This document shows, one piece after another, positions 37,451-49,595 of a DNA stretch of 64,000 bases. Positions within the stretch are counted from its first letter, which is position 1, and every line of letters begins with the position of its first letter. A model generated the notes under the pieces. It was not told the DNA's origin, did no database searches, and worked only from the letters and a program-made list of their open reading frames with translations. A program made the position numbers and the translations under genes. This DNA is from Norana najaformis (lineage: Eukaryota > Annelida > Clitellata > Crassiclitellata > Hormogastridae), in contig OZ029920.1 in assembly GCA_964023275.1 (NCBI GenBank), forward strand, positions 5,002,014 to 5,066,013. Direction: 5' to 3'.

Positions 37451-37820
37451 ATGATGTTACATCAGAAATTAATCTCTAACGCATGTGACAAGTCGTAATT
37501 TATGCAGTAATTATGAGTAAATGAATAATTATAATTATTCATTTTATCTCAGCAACGTCCCATGCATAGTGACTTTCATGTTAAGCTAAGTGACCTCTGG
37601 CTGAAAATTTTCTTGTAATTGTTTGTATATTACCTGTAGGCTTACACTGCAATGTCATATGACTGTATTGCTATTCTAATTACTATTGTAATTATCATTA
37701 TTTTATTATCATTATTATCATTATGCTATATAATAGGCATACGACTTACTTCGGCCCTTAATTACTACTAACTTAGACATAAGATTGGCTTTATATTGGC
37801 ATTTTCTGCTCAGCGGTTTT
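37451..37820. other. AT-rich, nothing recognised
   Basis: Includes a short ATTATCATTATT run near 37690. Confidence 0.3.
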
Positions 37821-37824
37821 CAGT

Positions 37825-38425
37825 TGAAAAAGCAATTAGTCTGCAAGTCGACTTGAATATCGCTTTGTATGCTTGATATATGTCGAACATTTCGGAAGCA
37901 GAAACAACTGACCTGTTGATCACTGGTTATTCTGAAAGTCACCAGCAAGCAAAGAAAAGTGAGCATTCAAAACACTACTAGAATTTCTTAATTAAATCTT
38001 GTTCAATTATTCTTTATTTGAAACATTTCCATTAATAGGACTTTCAGTGGTCAATTAAAAACATAGAAACAGTTTAGTCAGTTGTTGGTTACGCAAACTT
38101 GTCCGTGGTCGTAGTTATAGCCATTTGAAGTCATATACTAGTCGAGTACGTGCATCCAGTACATTAAGGCCCATGTTGTGCCTTTAGTGGTAGCTGGTGG
38201 CCAGCCTATAAGCCAACTTTGGGTCCAACAGATGTGCCTGTAAGTAATTACTGTTAATTACTATAAAGAACAAAAATATTTTACATCTGTTATGCGATGA
38301 TCATTTGAAATATTTTTATGCTTATTAAAACCAATATGCTGCATCTTATGATGCAAACTAGTACTAAAGCCAATACGTCTATTCAAGTGTGCCATTTCAC
38401 CCTTATTCAACAATCGTCAATCGGG
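37825..38425 (+). repeat. Repeat family D, 5' part
   Basis: Matches 53400-54240 apart from a family A insertion in that copy: CAATTAGTCTGCAAGT, GATCACTGGTTA, AAAGAAAAGTGAGC, TAGCTGGTGGCC, CTAGTACTAAAGC. 38426-38836 holds nothing recognised. Confidence 0.7.
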
Positions 38426-38836
38426 AAAAGCCATGCTGAAAAACGGTTCATTTTCTTTTGGTTTGCTTACATTGTACGATTGAGGGCTGAGTTGTTTCCA
38501 ATGGTTTGTGGTTTTGCCATTTTATTGACGGTTATCGATCGAAGTTCTAATCGGGCAGATAAGCAAGGCTGTCTAAACGCACATTTTATAAGAAATGCCT
38601 AAATACGGAGTTTGTATTGTTTGCGAAAAGGAACAACAATGATTACATGGCAAACAAATGCGTTTCAAGTTAACATGACAAGGTCTTTCGCTGTTTTTCC
38701 TTAGGTAAAGTAAGTTAACCGCTTCTTTATTACACGTTTTTTATAAGTAGTCCCAATAGACGTGGTCATTAATTAAGTTTGAAGGATTTTCCATCGTTTT
38801 GCCAAAAATGGCATTGTTGGCCAACTTGAAGAAGCC

Positions 38837-41527
38837 CTACTCAAAATCCGATGTCGATTTTGCGCAAAGCTGAGTGTTCATCTCGATATATGTCGCCATC
38901 CAAGCTTTTTGTCGAAACTTTAATGCACGATGAATTTTGATGATTCGCATGCCCAACGAATGGTACAATTTCAGATTTCGATAGTGAACCACATATCGTT
39001 CTTTTTTGCGAAGGCTCGGAATCAACTTTTGACAATCTACGAATTTTCTTCCTAGTTCGGCCACGAGTGTCTGCTGAAAATCGCTCAGCCATGTTTCTTG
39101 AACGGTTAGAGTTTCTGGAGCCAGAGGAAAATCGTTTTGGGCATCATGGAGATTTTTCGGATACTCCATGTCAACTTCGAGTAGAAAACCTTCTGGTGCT
39201 TCATCGGATGTTGCTAGCACTTAATTCAAAGTTGGACTTGTCCAGCTAAATCCATCGACCGGTAAAAGTTGCTGCATTGCCCAGCCCTAGAGGTTATTTG
39301 CATCTAAATATGTGATCTAGCTGTTTGGTTTTGAAACGTCGTAATCGGGACATTGCGGATTGTTTGCTTTTGCAAATCGCTTGGATACCATCGAAATTCC
39401 ACCATGAAGCCCTCTCTCGACGAATAGATGCATGTCGATGTCTGTTAGAAGTTCGAACTCGATTTTTGTCTTTTTCAACAATGCATCCCAAGCCATTCCC
39501 GGTAAACTAAAGTAGTTAGCTGGGTCGAGGCCGTGGTGCTTCAGCGCTGTTCCTCGAAAAGTTTCAAAAACATCGGCTAAGAGTAGAACATCGGTACGAA
39601 GATATAAATCGTGGTAGTCACCCAATGTTTTACAATCGAAAACTTCCCACACTCGTTGGGCATGTTGATAATCCACATCGGAAATTTTTTCGCGGGTTAG
39701 TTTGGAGCTGAAGGCTTCTGGTGGTGGAAGATTTTCTTCATCGAACCGATGGTAATCATCTATGTATTCGTGTGGATAAATTCCTTTTCGCTGTAAAAGT
39801 TTAAGTTTTTTCACGTCATCGATGGAGATGTTGGTAACTCGTAAGTCTGCTGGTGAAAGATTTCCAGCTAACTTGTCCAACGAGCTGTTTAAAAATTGGA
39901 GACTATCGATAAACTGTAACCGCCCCAGACTGAAAGTCATGTATTTTTCCATGTTGTTTGGAATGCAGCTGATTTTTTGGTCCTCAACCGCTTTACAATC
40001 GCCTAACGCCTGCATGATGAAATGGCTATCGTAGCCTCGTAAATTGTGAAAAACAACTGGCACTTTACATTTGTCAGGGCAAATTCGCAGTTTGAGGTTA
40101 CAAGCGTTATGAGCAGCTCCACGATACTTACCGGTGATGTGGCAATGATCGCGAACTTTATCGTCATCGTCCATCGTTTTATCACAAATGTAACACGTAG
40201 TTGCCGTTAGAAAAGCTTGACAGTCGGCCGCCGTCATCGTTATGTCTGCCTTGTCGGTCAAACTCTGCTCGATAGTAGCAAGTTCGTCTTGCAAATATAA
40301 CAAAAATTCTTCCACAGCGTTTTCACCTCGATAAAGTACAGGTGGATTTATGTGGCCGTCGCAGCGAACTACCACATAACAAAAGCTGCAAGGTTTTTGT
40401 TTGGCGATAAGTCTGGTGTTACTTTCGCTGGGGTCCATGGCTACACCTTCTACTGGCACATTCAACGCTTCGAAATCGGTGTAGATTATGTGTGGAACTC
40501 TCATTTGTTTGTGGTGGTTTTGAAATTGGAGAATATTTTTCCCTCTTTGGGCATTTCAATTCGCTGCGGTTTCTTACTAATGCCCTGACAATCTATGATG
40601 TGACTGGTTAGAAGAGCTTCGGTGGAAAAGATGTGAAGACATCGACGACATGGGTGTTTCCTGTGTTCGTAACCACTGTTTTATACAGCATGCGAGCTAG
40701 ATCTTTGATCCAGGCATAATGTTGGTTTTCACCGTCGACCAGTAATAAAGGACCGATGTTGTGAACTCTAGTCTTGGTAGAAATGCGGATTGGATACGGT
40801 CCACTTTTTTCTCCCACCCAAAAACGCTTATGGCTATGGTCGGGTTTTTGCGTTCGAAACGATCGATATCCGTCACCTTCACTGGAAAGGCGATTTTTGT
40901 AAAGTCTAACTCACCGAGGTAGGCTCGATATTTAGTTTGACGTTGAGGGTCTTTTCCTACAGGATGCATTGCCGATCATACGGCCCACTCGAAACAGCGG
41001 TTGTCCGTATTCTGCACGTTGATAACCGAACATGGTGGAATATATTTCGGCGTGGGAAAATAGCTTCTAGCTCGAAATGGTCGATACTTTGCAATTCCGA
41101 GGTCCAGCGCTAAAACTCGTCGAAGTTTCCACCCCGACCCTTCGCTGATGTATTCCTCGAGGTGTTTGAGCATCTCAACTTTGGCTGTCTGTACACTACC
41201 CCGAATGTCATTTATATTGAGAACCGGTTCGGCCACACTTCGAAAATAAGCCGTCGTGGTGATAGTATCGGGGCCCGCATTCTCGTCGTATATTTGACCA
41301 GCGGTTAACACCATTTTTTCCAACTCGGCCGTTAGTACTTGCGTGTGTTTAAAACGTCCTCTTCTGGTCAACTCTTCGCGAAGCTGTACCTCGGAAGCTG
41401 TACCTCGATGTTTGGTGTCATGGAGCTCAAAAATGCCAACGCATCTTTCTCTAGCCTGTGGCCAGGAGCTACTTCCGCACGGTAGTCTCTCAAAAGTTGA
41501 TTTTCGAGTTCTTTGCGTAAAACACAC
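38837..41527 (-). mobile_element. Protein-primed type-B DNA polymerase, fossil
   Basis: Part of the Polinton-like fossil. The minus-strand translation shows the exonuclease-region YTDFEA motif, a zinc-knuckle-like CYIC..HCHITGKYRGAAH block, the FHNLRGYDSHFIM motif, LYLRTDVLLLADVFE and a YFSLPGMAWDALL segment, all typical of the DNA_pol_B_2 family in Polintons and adintoviruses. The upstream part (FPVKVTDIDRFE, SVFGWE) is the usual N-terminal region. The polymerase is broken, with several breaks and an incomplete palm region. Old, but still easily recognised. Confidence 0.85.
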
Positions 41528-41876
41528 CGTGGTAGTCCTTCCATGTTGTTACTTTTTCTTGTAATAACGAAAAAGATTTTCAAAAGTTCGTCAAAGATTT
41601 TTTCTTACAATCACTAAGTTATCATAACTCTAAATAGAATTTCATCAAAGATTTTATCTTATAATAAGATTTTTCAAAAAATTCGTCGAAGAATTTTTTT
41701 CTTATAATCAAATTTTCATCAAGATTCGAAGGAGTAACGGACAAGGTTAAATGGGTGAAACAAGTTTTTCTAATGAGACCGGCTCGAATTCAGAAGAGGA
41801 GTGAACTACTTTATCAGTTTATTTCTTCCTATGTTGTATCTCATTCTAGTTTAAAATAAAGATTATTCAATTTGTT

Positions 41877-42315
41877 TGGTCTCGACATCGTCATAATAGG
41901 CGATTCTATGAAGGCTTTGTCAAAAGAATGAAGCGAACAAACAAAGGCCAAGACAATAGCCCAACTAACGTCTGTTATGAGAACATAATACAAATAATAT
42001 TGTAACTATCCTGATATGATGGCAACGAACAAAGGGTAAGCCAGTAACTTACGGATGCTATGAGAACAATAAAGAGTTTAATTTAATTAGGACAGTGTAT
42101 TAATGCAACATATATCCGTCCTTATACAGAGCAGTTCGATACTGACATAGAGTCCAATTCTATCCTTTGTGTTCCTTCAATTATTTCTCTATAATGGTCT
42201 TAATTATGCCCTTTAAAATATTATATGTAATGCTCACTTCTGTTTCTCCGCAGTGGTCTGACATGCGCATTTAGAATCCTAATTTAGAGTGTTTAAAGCG
42301 GTGTCAGCGGTGCTG
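41877..42315 (+). repeat. Right inverted repeat of the Polinton-like fossil
   Basis: The reverse complement matches 31300-31515 plus 33262-33515. TTAA at 42100-42103 sits exactly where the piggyBac interrupts the left copy, so this copy is the empty site. Confidence 0.75.
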
Positions 42316-42494
42316 TTAGTGCACACCTAGCGTGTTTACACTCCACTACACAAGGAACTACTGCGTCAGCGAGCTGTTGTAATTTCAAGTACTGTCCGCC
42401 TGTCAGGTAGCTTGTTTTTGATGGCCCACAATTGATTATGCTTGCTCAATAACGTTTCACAAGACATATTAGTTAATGAAACTAGCTGGTGTAA

Positions 42495-42825
42495 ATTAAG
42501 TAAAGTATCCAATATCCCACCAATGAGACGTATGGGAGGCGCTCATTTCCTTTTATTGGCCCTTGAGCTTCCAATGGACGAATCCCAAGCAAAGGTCCTG
42601 GAGAAACGGCCAGCGCATCGCAGGACTTGCCCTTTACTCCCCATGTTGCGCCGGCACCAAATTATACTGTTCGGTGAGAGAGGCAATGTGTGCATAAACA
42701 ACTTGCGCAGGGTCGTTGCACGGAGTCGAACCCTCAAGCGAATGATAATTGACAAAACGCAACACCGATAGACCACCGTGCCACACAGAACCACCGCACC
42801 GTACCTGTAATGTGTTCTCTTGTTC
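42495..42825 (+). repeat. Repeat D 3' part with SINE-C
   Basis: AAGTAAAGTATCCAATATCC, CTTGAGCTTCCAATGGACG and the tRNA-like block match 54235-54530. Confidence 0.7.
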
Positions 42826-43264
42826 GTGCGTTCAGAGAATATCTCTTCGTAGGCCTATTTCTGCTTGCGTCACCTAATCATGCACTTTAGGTTGGAGTAA
42901 ACTGAAGTGCATAACCGTATGCGCAGCGTGTTTTCAATACCATATCGGTCTGTTTGTATGTCGACCTCTATGTCGTCTTATCCTTTGACGAGTGTGCCAA
43001 AGTAAATCGTGGTTTCAATGGATCACGCAAACTAATCAGCAGACTAGTTTTGACCTGAACTCATGTCTTGTTTCGAAGCCGTTGTTGATGGATTAATATT
43101 AAGTTGTCGTACATTTCTGGAAATGTTTAATACATCCAAGGAGGTAAGAATACAAAGAGATGAATCAGCTGAGTTGTGCCAGTTCATAGTGACGACAGCT
43201 GACCACATGCAAGAAGTTCGTATCCATAGTCACAGCATAGTCATAGGTTTCCTGCCAAGGCTTT

Positions 43265-44335
43265 TCTGCTTGCCACATATAGAACAGAAAATTTTCTTGC
43301 TGGTGTGAATCGATTGGATCTGTCTAAGGGATTATATAATTGAACGGCGGTGTTTTAGAAGGACATCCGTCCATTATGCTTTCGGCAGAATTTTTTACAT
43401 GCGAAACAAAGAACATTGCGTTAACACTACTCGAAAGCGTTAGCAGCTTCAGACTTGTCATTCTTCTGTGGTTGCTTAGTTGTTCGCTTTCTCGTTTTTC
43501 TTCTATACACTACCAGGATTAAGGGTTCGCTCAGTACAAAACGAAATTTTAATAAAACTAGCTGTCACGTTCCTCGCCTCACGTGTCGTCGTCGTCCATC
43601 ACGTGCGTCCGTTGGTGCCCTCTGGTGATCACGGATGGTAGATGGAGGTGCGCCATCGGCGGGAAAATTCGATACTCACCTGACGTGAGGGAGTACCAGA
43701 CAGCTGACTGATGAAATGCAAGACTCGATCGATGGATTGTCAAACTAGTTTAATAAGGGAGAAAATGACTTTAGTCAGAGAGAGATGCCATACCGATGTT
43801 AGACCGATACAGACCGAGAGAGGGACTGAGCCGTTCGTCACTCGATGCTAAGTCTCAGTTAAATAATAATAAAAGACTTCTATTCGACTTCTACTCGGCA
43901 TCGTGACACTAGCGGAAATAAAATCAGCGTTACGATCTGGAAAGTTCCCCTTAGCTGGCGTTCACTGCTGTTTTGTGTCTGATCTCTTCTTAATCTGTCT
44001 AGAACCCCTTGCTTGTATAGTTGTTGTTTAACACAACGATGCTGTGTCATAACGAAGGTGATCAGAATCGTACTCCTCCTTTATCCAGGCCTCGGACTGG
44101 CGCCACTCGGACACGGCAGCGGCTGAGTTACAGTAGAATCATCCTTTTCTGTGAAGAGAAGCATTTAAATATTCGAGTCAGCCGAATATGAGACTTTACT
44201 GGAATCGTCCAATGTGTAGGGATGTCTGTTGAAGTCCATTACCCCAATGGCTTCATTGTCTATCCCTTATAAGTGTCCAAGGCTGTGAGAGTCGATGGGC
44301 GGTTAACGTCTTTGTCCCTAGACACACTCACGGAG
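43265..44335 (+). repeat. Repeat family F, copy 2
   Basis: Same orientation as copy 1, interrupted by a solo LTR (43563-43908) and a family E piece near 44070-44140. Confidence 0.7.
43563..43908 (+). mobile_element. Solo LTR, 5-bp target duplication
   Basis: 346 bases, TGTCACG..CGTGACA, flanked on both sides by CTAGC. Contains an AATAATAATAAAAG poly(A)-signal-like stretch. It belongs to the same family as the fossil at 34171-36002. It arose by LTR-LTR recombination, so no coding part remains. The intact duplication suggests a moderate age. Confidence 0.9.
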
Positions 44336-45255
44336 GTTTTAGCATTTTCTCCGATGCGATTATGATGACCTCAGGCTGATGTAGTGGCCGCCCTCGTGTT
44401 GCCCGTTGATTTTGAAAATAAACTACCCTACTTCAATTTGTGCCGCTTTGGCATTGTCTTTGAAAGTTCCCGCAGTTCCAAGGCACTTCGTTTGGGCCCC
44501 TATATAGATGTGTGACTATGAAGGCTCCAGTACAGAGTCGCACGCGATAAAAGCACTTCTCTGTATGACACACAAAGGCATTGGCCAGGAGGGGCAGGAG
44601 TTCATTTCGTGCAAATGGGTTATATAGCTTTGTTGCTGAAGGTCGCACAAAAAATCAGTGATAACAAAAACCGTATGGCGATGAGAATAAGGACTGACAG
44701 CAAGTATTACGCTCAGTGCTCCAAGTAAATGCAGTTCGACTTGTCTTCAGTAGGCTACTCCAGCTAAATGCATTCGTTCTGTCTTTGCATGATTGATCAG
44801 CTAAACCTTCGTCGAGTATTTAGAACTATTAAAGCACACACACTTATTAAATTGATTAAATTGGTGAAATGTTTGCAGGCGCTCAGGTCAGGAAGCCGTT
44901 ACTTTGTAGATATAAAAACATAAATCAGGTTGAAGTGATCCAGAGACCTGCAAGTGAAGAACTATGAATGTTGTGAAAGAACGGAACTTATGCAGTTGTT
45001 TATAGCATCATTACTGGAACATCTCACAACTGAGAATAATTACTTGAACAACCCGCAACTGAGTATAATTACTGGAATGTGAGTATAATTTTCGGCATAA
45101 AATGCTGATGATAATACATAATGATAATAATGATAATTACATACTTTGGGTTGTCCCTTTGACAGTTTCAGTAGAAAACAGTTTCATAACTAGTGTTGGT
45201 ATTCTATTTTGCTTGTTTTTTCCCGCTGTTGTTAAATCACTAAATGCTGTCCAAA
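44336..45255. other. No gene identified
   Basis: Nothing beyond a small tandem around 45010-45080 (AACTGAGTATAATTACTGG). Confidence 0.3.
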
Positions 45256-45259
45256 AAAT

Positions 45260-45400
45260 CATTTAATGACAGCCACAGGATGTCGTTAAACTTTGTATAT
45301 TAAAACAATATTAGGGTTTGCTAAAGACATATTTAAATCGCATTTTAACGAAGCTATATATGCGTGAATTTCGTTAGTTGACGTAGAAGGAAATGCATCG
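45260..45400. repeat. Repeat family E unit
   Basis: CCACAGGATGTCGTTAAAC and TAAAGACATATTTAAATCGC. Confidence 0.55.
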
Positions 45401-45424
45401 TCAGGTGTTTGCAGCGAAAGCGAA

Positions 45425-46720
45425 GCAGACTGTATGAGCTACCAAAAGAAAGCCGTACTCGATGCAAAGACGAGGCAGAGGGGGTTGACGAGAGATAATA
45501 TCACGAAGCGACCGACTACAACAGAACTACAACGCAACGCCGGTAAGAGTCTGCGAAGCAAAAATCGCGCAAATAGCCGCTGTAAAGCAAAGAACATTCC
45601 TAATTTGTCTGTTAGTGAGGATACATTGCCGTTTGATTGTGAAAACATTGTTGTTGAAAACACTGTTAAAACCATGATAAAGAAGCGATTGAAACCACTC
45701 CCGATGTGGTGCAAGGAGTTGACACCCCAAATAATGAGACTTCACCTAAAATGCATAGGCCTAATAACGTAAACAATACTAACGTTGACAATGGATCTGT
45801 TAATGTCTCCACCATCAAGGAAAGGAGTATGTCAAACACTCGTCCTTTTATCAAAACAAGACCGGCTTTAACAGATGAGCAACGACGAAAACTCATTGAA
45901 ACCCTTTCTCGCACAGTATATATAGGGAGATGAATTTGTGCAGTTGTTCAAATTCAAGCCCCAACAGTTACTGAAATAATTGGTTGAGAAAGCGGGAGTT
46001 TCGTTGGACAACATATACCGATGTGAAGGGGGTTTCAAAGTCATAACATCAAATGAAATGCAAAAAGCAAAAACTAATGGCTTTAAAAATGCTCAATGGG
46101 AAACGAGTTAAGGTAAGTTTACCATTCGCTCTGACCAGAGCACATCCAATACAGATGGATAAAAAGACCCAATTTCCCTGTCAGGACATTGATTATTTTG
46201 TTAAAGTTGTAATCTATGGCTTGCAGGAAACCCAGGAAAATCCTGATGAGATTGCGGGTGAAATAAGGACGCATCACATGAAAAGGATAAGGAATCTTGA
46301 AAGCAGCAAAACTACTCTCATCGCATATCCCAAGGAAATTGGTCTTCCCTAACACTTAGCCATAGACGGTCAAAGATACAAAGTCCATCCATTTGTACCT
46401 AAGCCCCGACGATGCAATCAATGTCAGAAATTTGGACATTCAAAAAGTCAGTGTCAAAATGATGTTATTTGCAGCCAAAGATTGTCCCAATAAAGACATC
46501 CCTAAATGAGCCAACTGTTCTCGAGAGCATAGTGCAAGCCCATAGGAAGTGTCCAATGTAACTCTGGAAATTAAAACTCTGGAAATCCTAAAGGTACGCT
46601 CTGTAGAAAAACTCACACATGCCCAAGCACTTACAAAAGTAGAAAAGGCATCCGGAAAAATCAGCCGTCCAGTCAAAGGAATGTGTGTGCATTAAATGAA
46701 AACAGATAAGCCTGCTGCAG
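45425..46720 (+). mobile_element. LINE ORF1, decayed
   Basis: Three frames carry successive parts of a gag-like ORF1: a basic N-terminus (from 45434), a middle part with RPALTDEQRRKLIETL (45706-45933) and a third with KTTLIAYPKEIGLP then YKVHPFVPKPRRCNQCQKFGH..C (46053-46480). The CxxCxxxGHxxxxC zinc knuckle after a GY-V-PF-P-P motif is typical of I/Jockey-type LINE ORF1. Several frameshifts and stops. ORF2 does not follow. Confidence 0.65.
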
Positions 46721-47450
46721 AGAAAACTGTTTTAAAGGCATTGTGTATGTCTATAAACATCAACCTTTTTTACAGGCACAGAATTTCACGCCAGATATGG
46801 CTACTCGTCTGATGCATGCATTTCCATGTACATCCTAATTGCACTTGATAAATGTTGGTAGTTTTGCATTCTGGAGTAGGGTGTGATGGCTATACCGGCG
46901 AAGTTCGAAACGTCCGATTCAAGGGCAACGATTGTTTCGAGAACGATCTGTGGAGAAAGTGGAAAGAAAAAGGAATTCACAGCCGACACTCGATGTGAGA
47001 AATTCATGGACCAAGAAAAGCTCCTCCTCCATTGTCTTCGCGCAAAAATAACGAAATCGATGGTAAGTCACCATCTTATTCACCGTAATTTTGGAGGCAA
47101 CTGCGAAATATGTGCCCCAGATAAAAGCTTCCATGTTCTTATTATTATATGCAGATGTACACTTCTTTATGTTTTCTATAGCGACTATAAGCGGCCTCGA
47201 CCCTCTTCATTATCAACGAATTAATCGGGTGAAATCCTTCACCGCAGAGAACATAGGTTATCTTTATAAGTATTCTGACTTGTTTATTGACTTAGATTCC
47301 AGTATTTAAATTATGCAGGTTTAAATTAGGGATTTACTGCATGTTCTCGTTTAATTAATTATCGGTTAGTAGCATAGTCGTCATTTCAATGATGTCGTAT
47401 ATTGCAGCTCACTGAACTCCATAAAAAATGATAAGTAATGTGTTATATGC
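46721..47450. other. Intergenic or upstream intron, uncertain exons
   Basis: A frame at 46883-47063 ends at a good donor (ATG-GTAAGT) but matches no known domain. 47186-47236 is a reversed SINE-B end. Possible upstream part of the PARP gene, not supported. Confidence 0.25.
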
Positions 47451-47452
47451 AG

Positions 47453-47533
47453 ATAAGGAGAAGTTGATGAAGAAGGTGGCCATCGAAGAGAGTTGTTTTC
47501 CCAAGTACAACCGCAAGCACAATGCATCTGCCT
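47453..47533 (+). CDS. Candidate upstream exon of the PARP gene
   Basis: A clean acceptor (TTATATGCAG) and donor (CCT-GTAAGTC) enclose 81 bases that read KEKLMKKVAIEESCFPKY in phase 1. No domain is recognised, and its phase does not join directly to the catalytic exon, so another exon would be needed between. Low confidence. Confidence 0.25.
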
Positions 47534-47584
47534 GTAAGTCTTACAGATTCCTTGGAAGTATTAACTCATGAGCCTCTGTTAAAC

Positions 47585-47720
47585 GGTCCGTACACGGCGT
47601 CCTTAAATGGCGTGGCGCCCATTTCAACGGGCAGCGGTGGTGAAGGATCTCACCCGATAAATTCATTGAAAACTGAGGAGGTAGAAGAGGCCATACAGTT
47701 GTTACAGAAAAAGGCAGTCA
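47585..47720 (+). repeat. SINE family B
   Basis: ATGGCGTGGCGCCCATTTC and AAGGATCTCACCCGATAAAT. Lies in the PARP region upstream of the catalytic exons. Confidence 0.7.
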
Positions 47721-48170
47721 GGAATACCTTTCATAAGACAACCGTTGGACAGTTTCGACCAGGAATACGAGGCTGTCATTGGAAATATGATGGATATGGG
47801 TGGCCAGATATGGGTCTGGAATGTAAAACAGGTAAAGGAAACCGGTTTTATGTTAATTTTGCTCAAAACTTTACTCATTGGGCTACAATCTGTCTTTTAC
47901 GTGTTCTTTGGCTGTCCAGAGAATGTGCAAAAGAACCCTGGCTTTATAGCTGATATTTTTTGATTACTACTTCTGTCACTCAGCAAGTCCAAAAAAGCCT
48001 TGTATTCTGAGCAAACTTTGCTCAGATAAATCTCATGTTCTTCACACTATTACCTCTGTTTCAAGGTTCAAGGCGCCAACATTTTTGCCAACCTTTGTTT
48101 AGTAATTGTATTTTTCTGCCTATTTCTTAGGCTCATTTGGCTGGCTACTAGGTTTCCTTGGCTCTTTTAC

Positions 48171-48270
48171 TTATTTCCTTGCCCCACCTCGGGTTTATTT
48201 TCCTATTTCTTTACCCCACCTCGACTTTATTTTTTCCTATTTCTTGGCCCACCTCGACTTTATTTTCTTG
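48171..48270. repeat. Three ~34-bp tandem units
   Basis: TATTTCTTGGCCCACCTCG-type units, three copies, in the presumed intron before the PARP catalytic exon. Confidence 0.75.
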
Positions 48271-48374
48271 ACTTGACGCCTTTTCCTATTAATTCAATTT
48301 ATTAGCAAATTTTTTGTTAACTTTCCTTTAACAATTGTTGAAGATAATATTGAATCTCAATCCACTTTTGCCAG

Positions 48375-49301
48375 ATTTGCAGAATTGAAAACTACCGATT
48401 ATACGATATCTACAAAACTTATAAGCATGGAATGGAGAGAGATCACGGACCAAAGTTTCAGAATGAAAGCGTCCTGTGGCATGGAACCAGCATAGACGTT
48501 CTGGGCAACATCTGCAGAGGAGGATTCAATAGAAATTACCGTGGAAAAAATGGTCAGTCGACGGCGTAATTCACAGACCCAACTCCCAGTCATTATCTAG
48601 ATACATGCATAAATACATTCATAAAAATACATGCATGAATACATACATACAAACAATTTCTTATTGACAGTTTCTTTGAGTATAACTGCATGATTATGCT
48701 TCGGGCATGTGCTACGAAAGATTGGAGACTGAGCAGAGAAACAGATAATCCAAAGCACATTTCCGGGATCTCGAGATCGGGGAAAATTCAAAGGTGCGAT
48801 GGATCGATAACATCAAGCCGTATACTAAATTGTTGTTTGACGAGTTATTACTGGAGACAAGGGACAGACGCAGATGGCACAAATTGTCCGTGGTGCAGCC
48901 AATCTTCGGCTCCAGGACGGTTGAAGACAAGATAAGACTCACGAATTTTATAATAGTGCATCGGTCATCTATGCTTGTGTAGGTTCATTCAGGATGCTTT
49001 CTGTCTGTATCCTGTTTCAGCAACCGCTTACGGTGATGGCGTATACTTCGCAACGTCGTTCAAATACTCGGCCTCACCGAAGTACTCTCCTCCAGATGAC
49101 AATGGACAGAAGTACATCTTCCAGTGTCGCGTCCTGACCGGTCACTTCACCGAGGGTCAACATGGGCTGAAGGAACCGCCGATGAGGACACAGGAGCTGT
49201 GATATGACTCAGTTGTAGACAAAACAGCAAATCCAAAGATATTTGTTGTGTTCAAAGACATGCAGGTCTATCCGGAATATGTGATAACACTTGAAGTGTA
49301 G
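48375..49301 (+). CDS. PARP14-like mono-ADP-ribosyltransferase catalytic domain, 3' exons
   Basis: Two exons, 48375-48552 and 49021-49301, join in phase 1 across GT-AG sites. They encode most of an ART domain of the PARP14/PARP15/PARP10 group: RIENYRLYDIYK, VLWHGTS, GGFNRNYRGKN, ATAYGDGVYFA, YSASPKYSPPD, GQKYIFQCRVLTG and YPEYVITLEV at the C-terminus. The triad positions read His (48480), Tyr (49044) and Ile (49239), the H-Y-I pattern of mono-ADP-ribosyltransferases; enzyme type is inferred from it. Earlier macro or WWE domains are not seen and may lie in unrecognised upstream exons. An in-frame TGA at 49200-49202 splits the last exon just before YDSVVD, so either the gene is a pseudogene, an allele is null, or the base is a sequencing error. 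The frame downstream is otherwise intact and well conserved. Confidence 0.8.
48665..48940 (+). mobile_element. RTE-like LINE 3' end in the PARP intron
   Basis: MRWIDNIKPYTKLLFDELLLETRDRRRWHKL is split between frames, an RTE-type C-terminus. A second small piece of the same family lies at 57370-57455. Confidence 0.65.
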
Positions 49302-49429
49302 GTCCACACCAATAAGCAATTCTAGAAGCATATCCATTTAATCTGTGCACAGTTGTCATATGTCAAAGTTACCATGTTTGTATAATCGACACATTGTCTT
49401 TTCATTTAATATTTTCCGTAGGTGATCTT

Positions 49430-49565
49430 TTCTTTACTCTCCCAATGCTGATCGGTCACTTTATATGGGGTGATCTGAAGGAATCACCGATGAGGATCGA
49501 TGAATTGAGTTCCATCTTCTTTGAAAACAACGTTGTCAATCATTGCGTCATCGTTGTTGGAGGTA
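49430..49565 (+). pseudogene. Decayed copy of the last PARP exon
   Basis: CGGTCACTT, TCTGAAGGAATCACCGATGA and GATGAATTG line up with 49138-49200 of the real exon (GHFTEGQHGLKEPPMRTQEL). The match ends soon after, so a partial tandem duplication is likely. Confidence 0.55.
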
Positions 49566-49595
49566 TATGAAAATTTAAATATACATCTTTTTCTA

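Noticed and set aside
46883-47063. Possible PARP upstream exon ending at a GTAAGT donor
   Set aside because: No macro, WWE or RRM motif can be read, and its phase 0 end does not join the next candidate exon.
49200-49202. TGA as a selenocysteine codon in the PARP exon
   Set aside because: The family has no selenocysteine at this site and no SECIS-like hairpin was noticed downstream. A plain nonsense change or an error is simpler.
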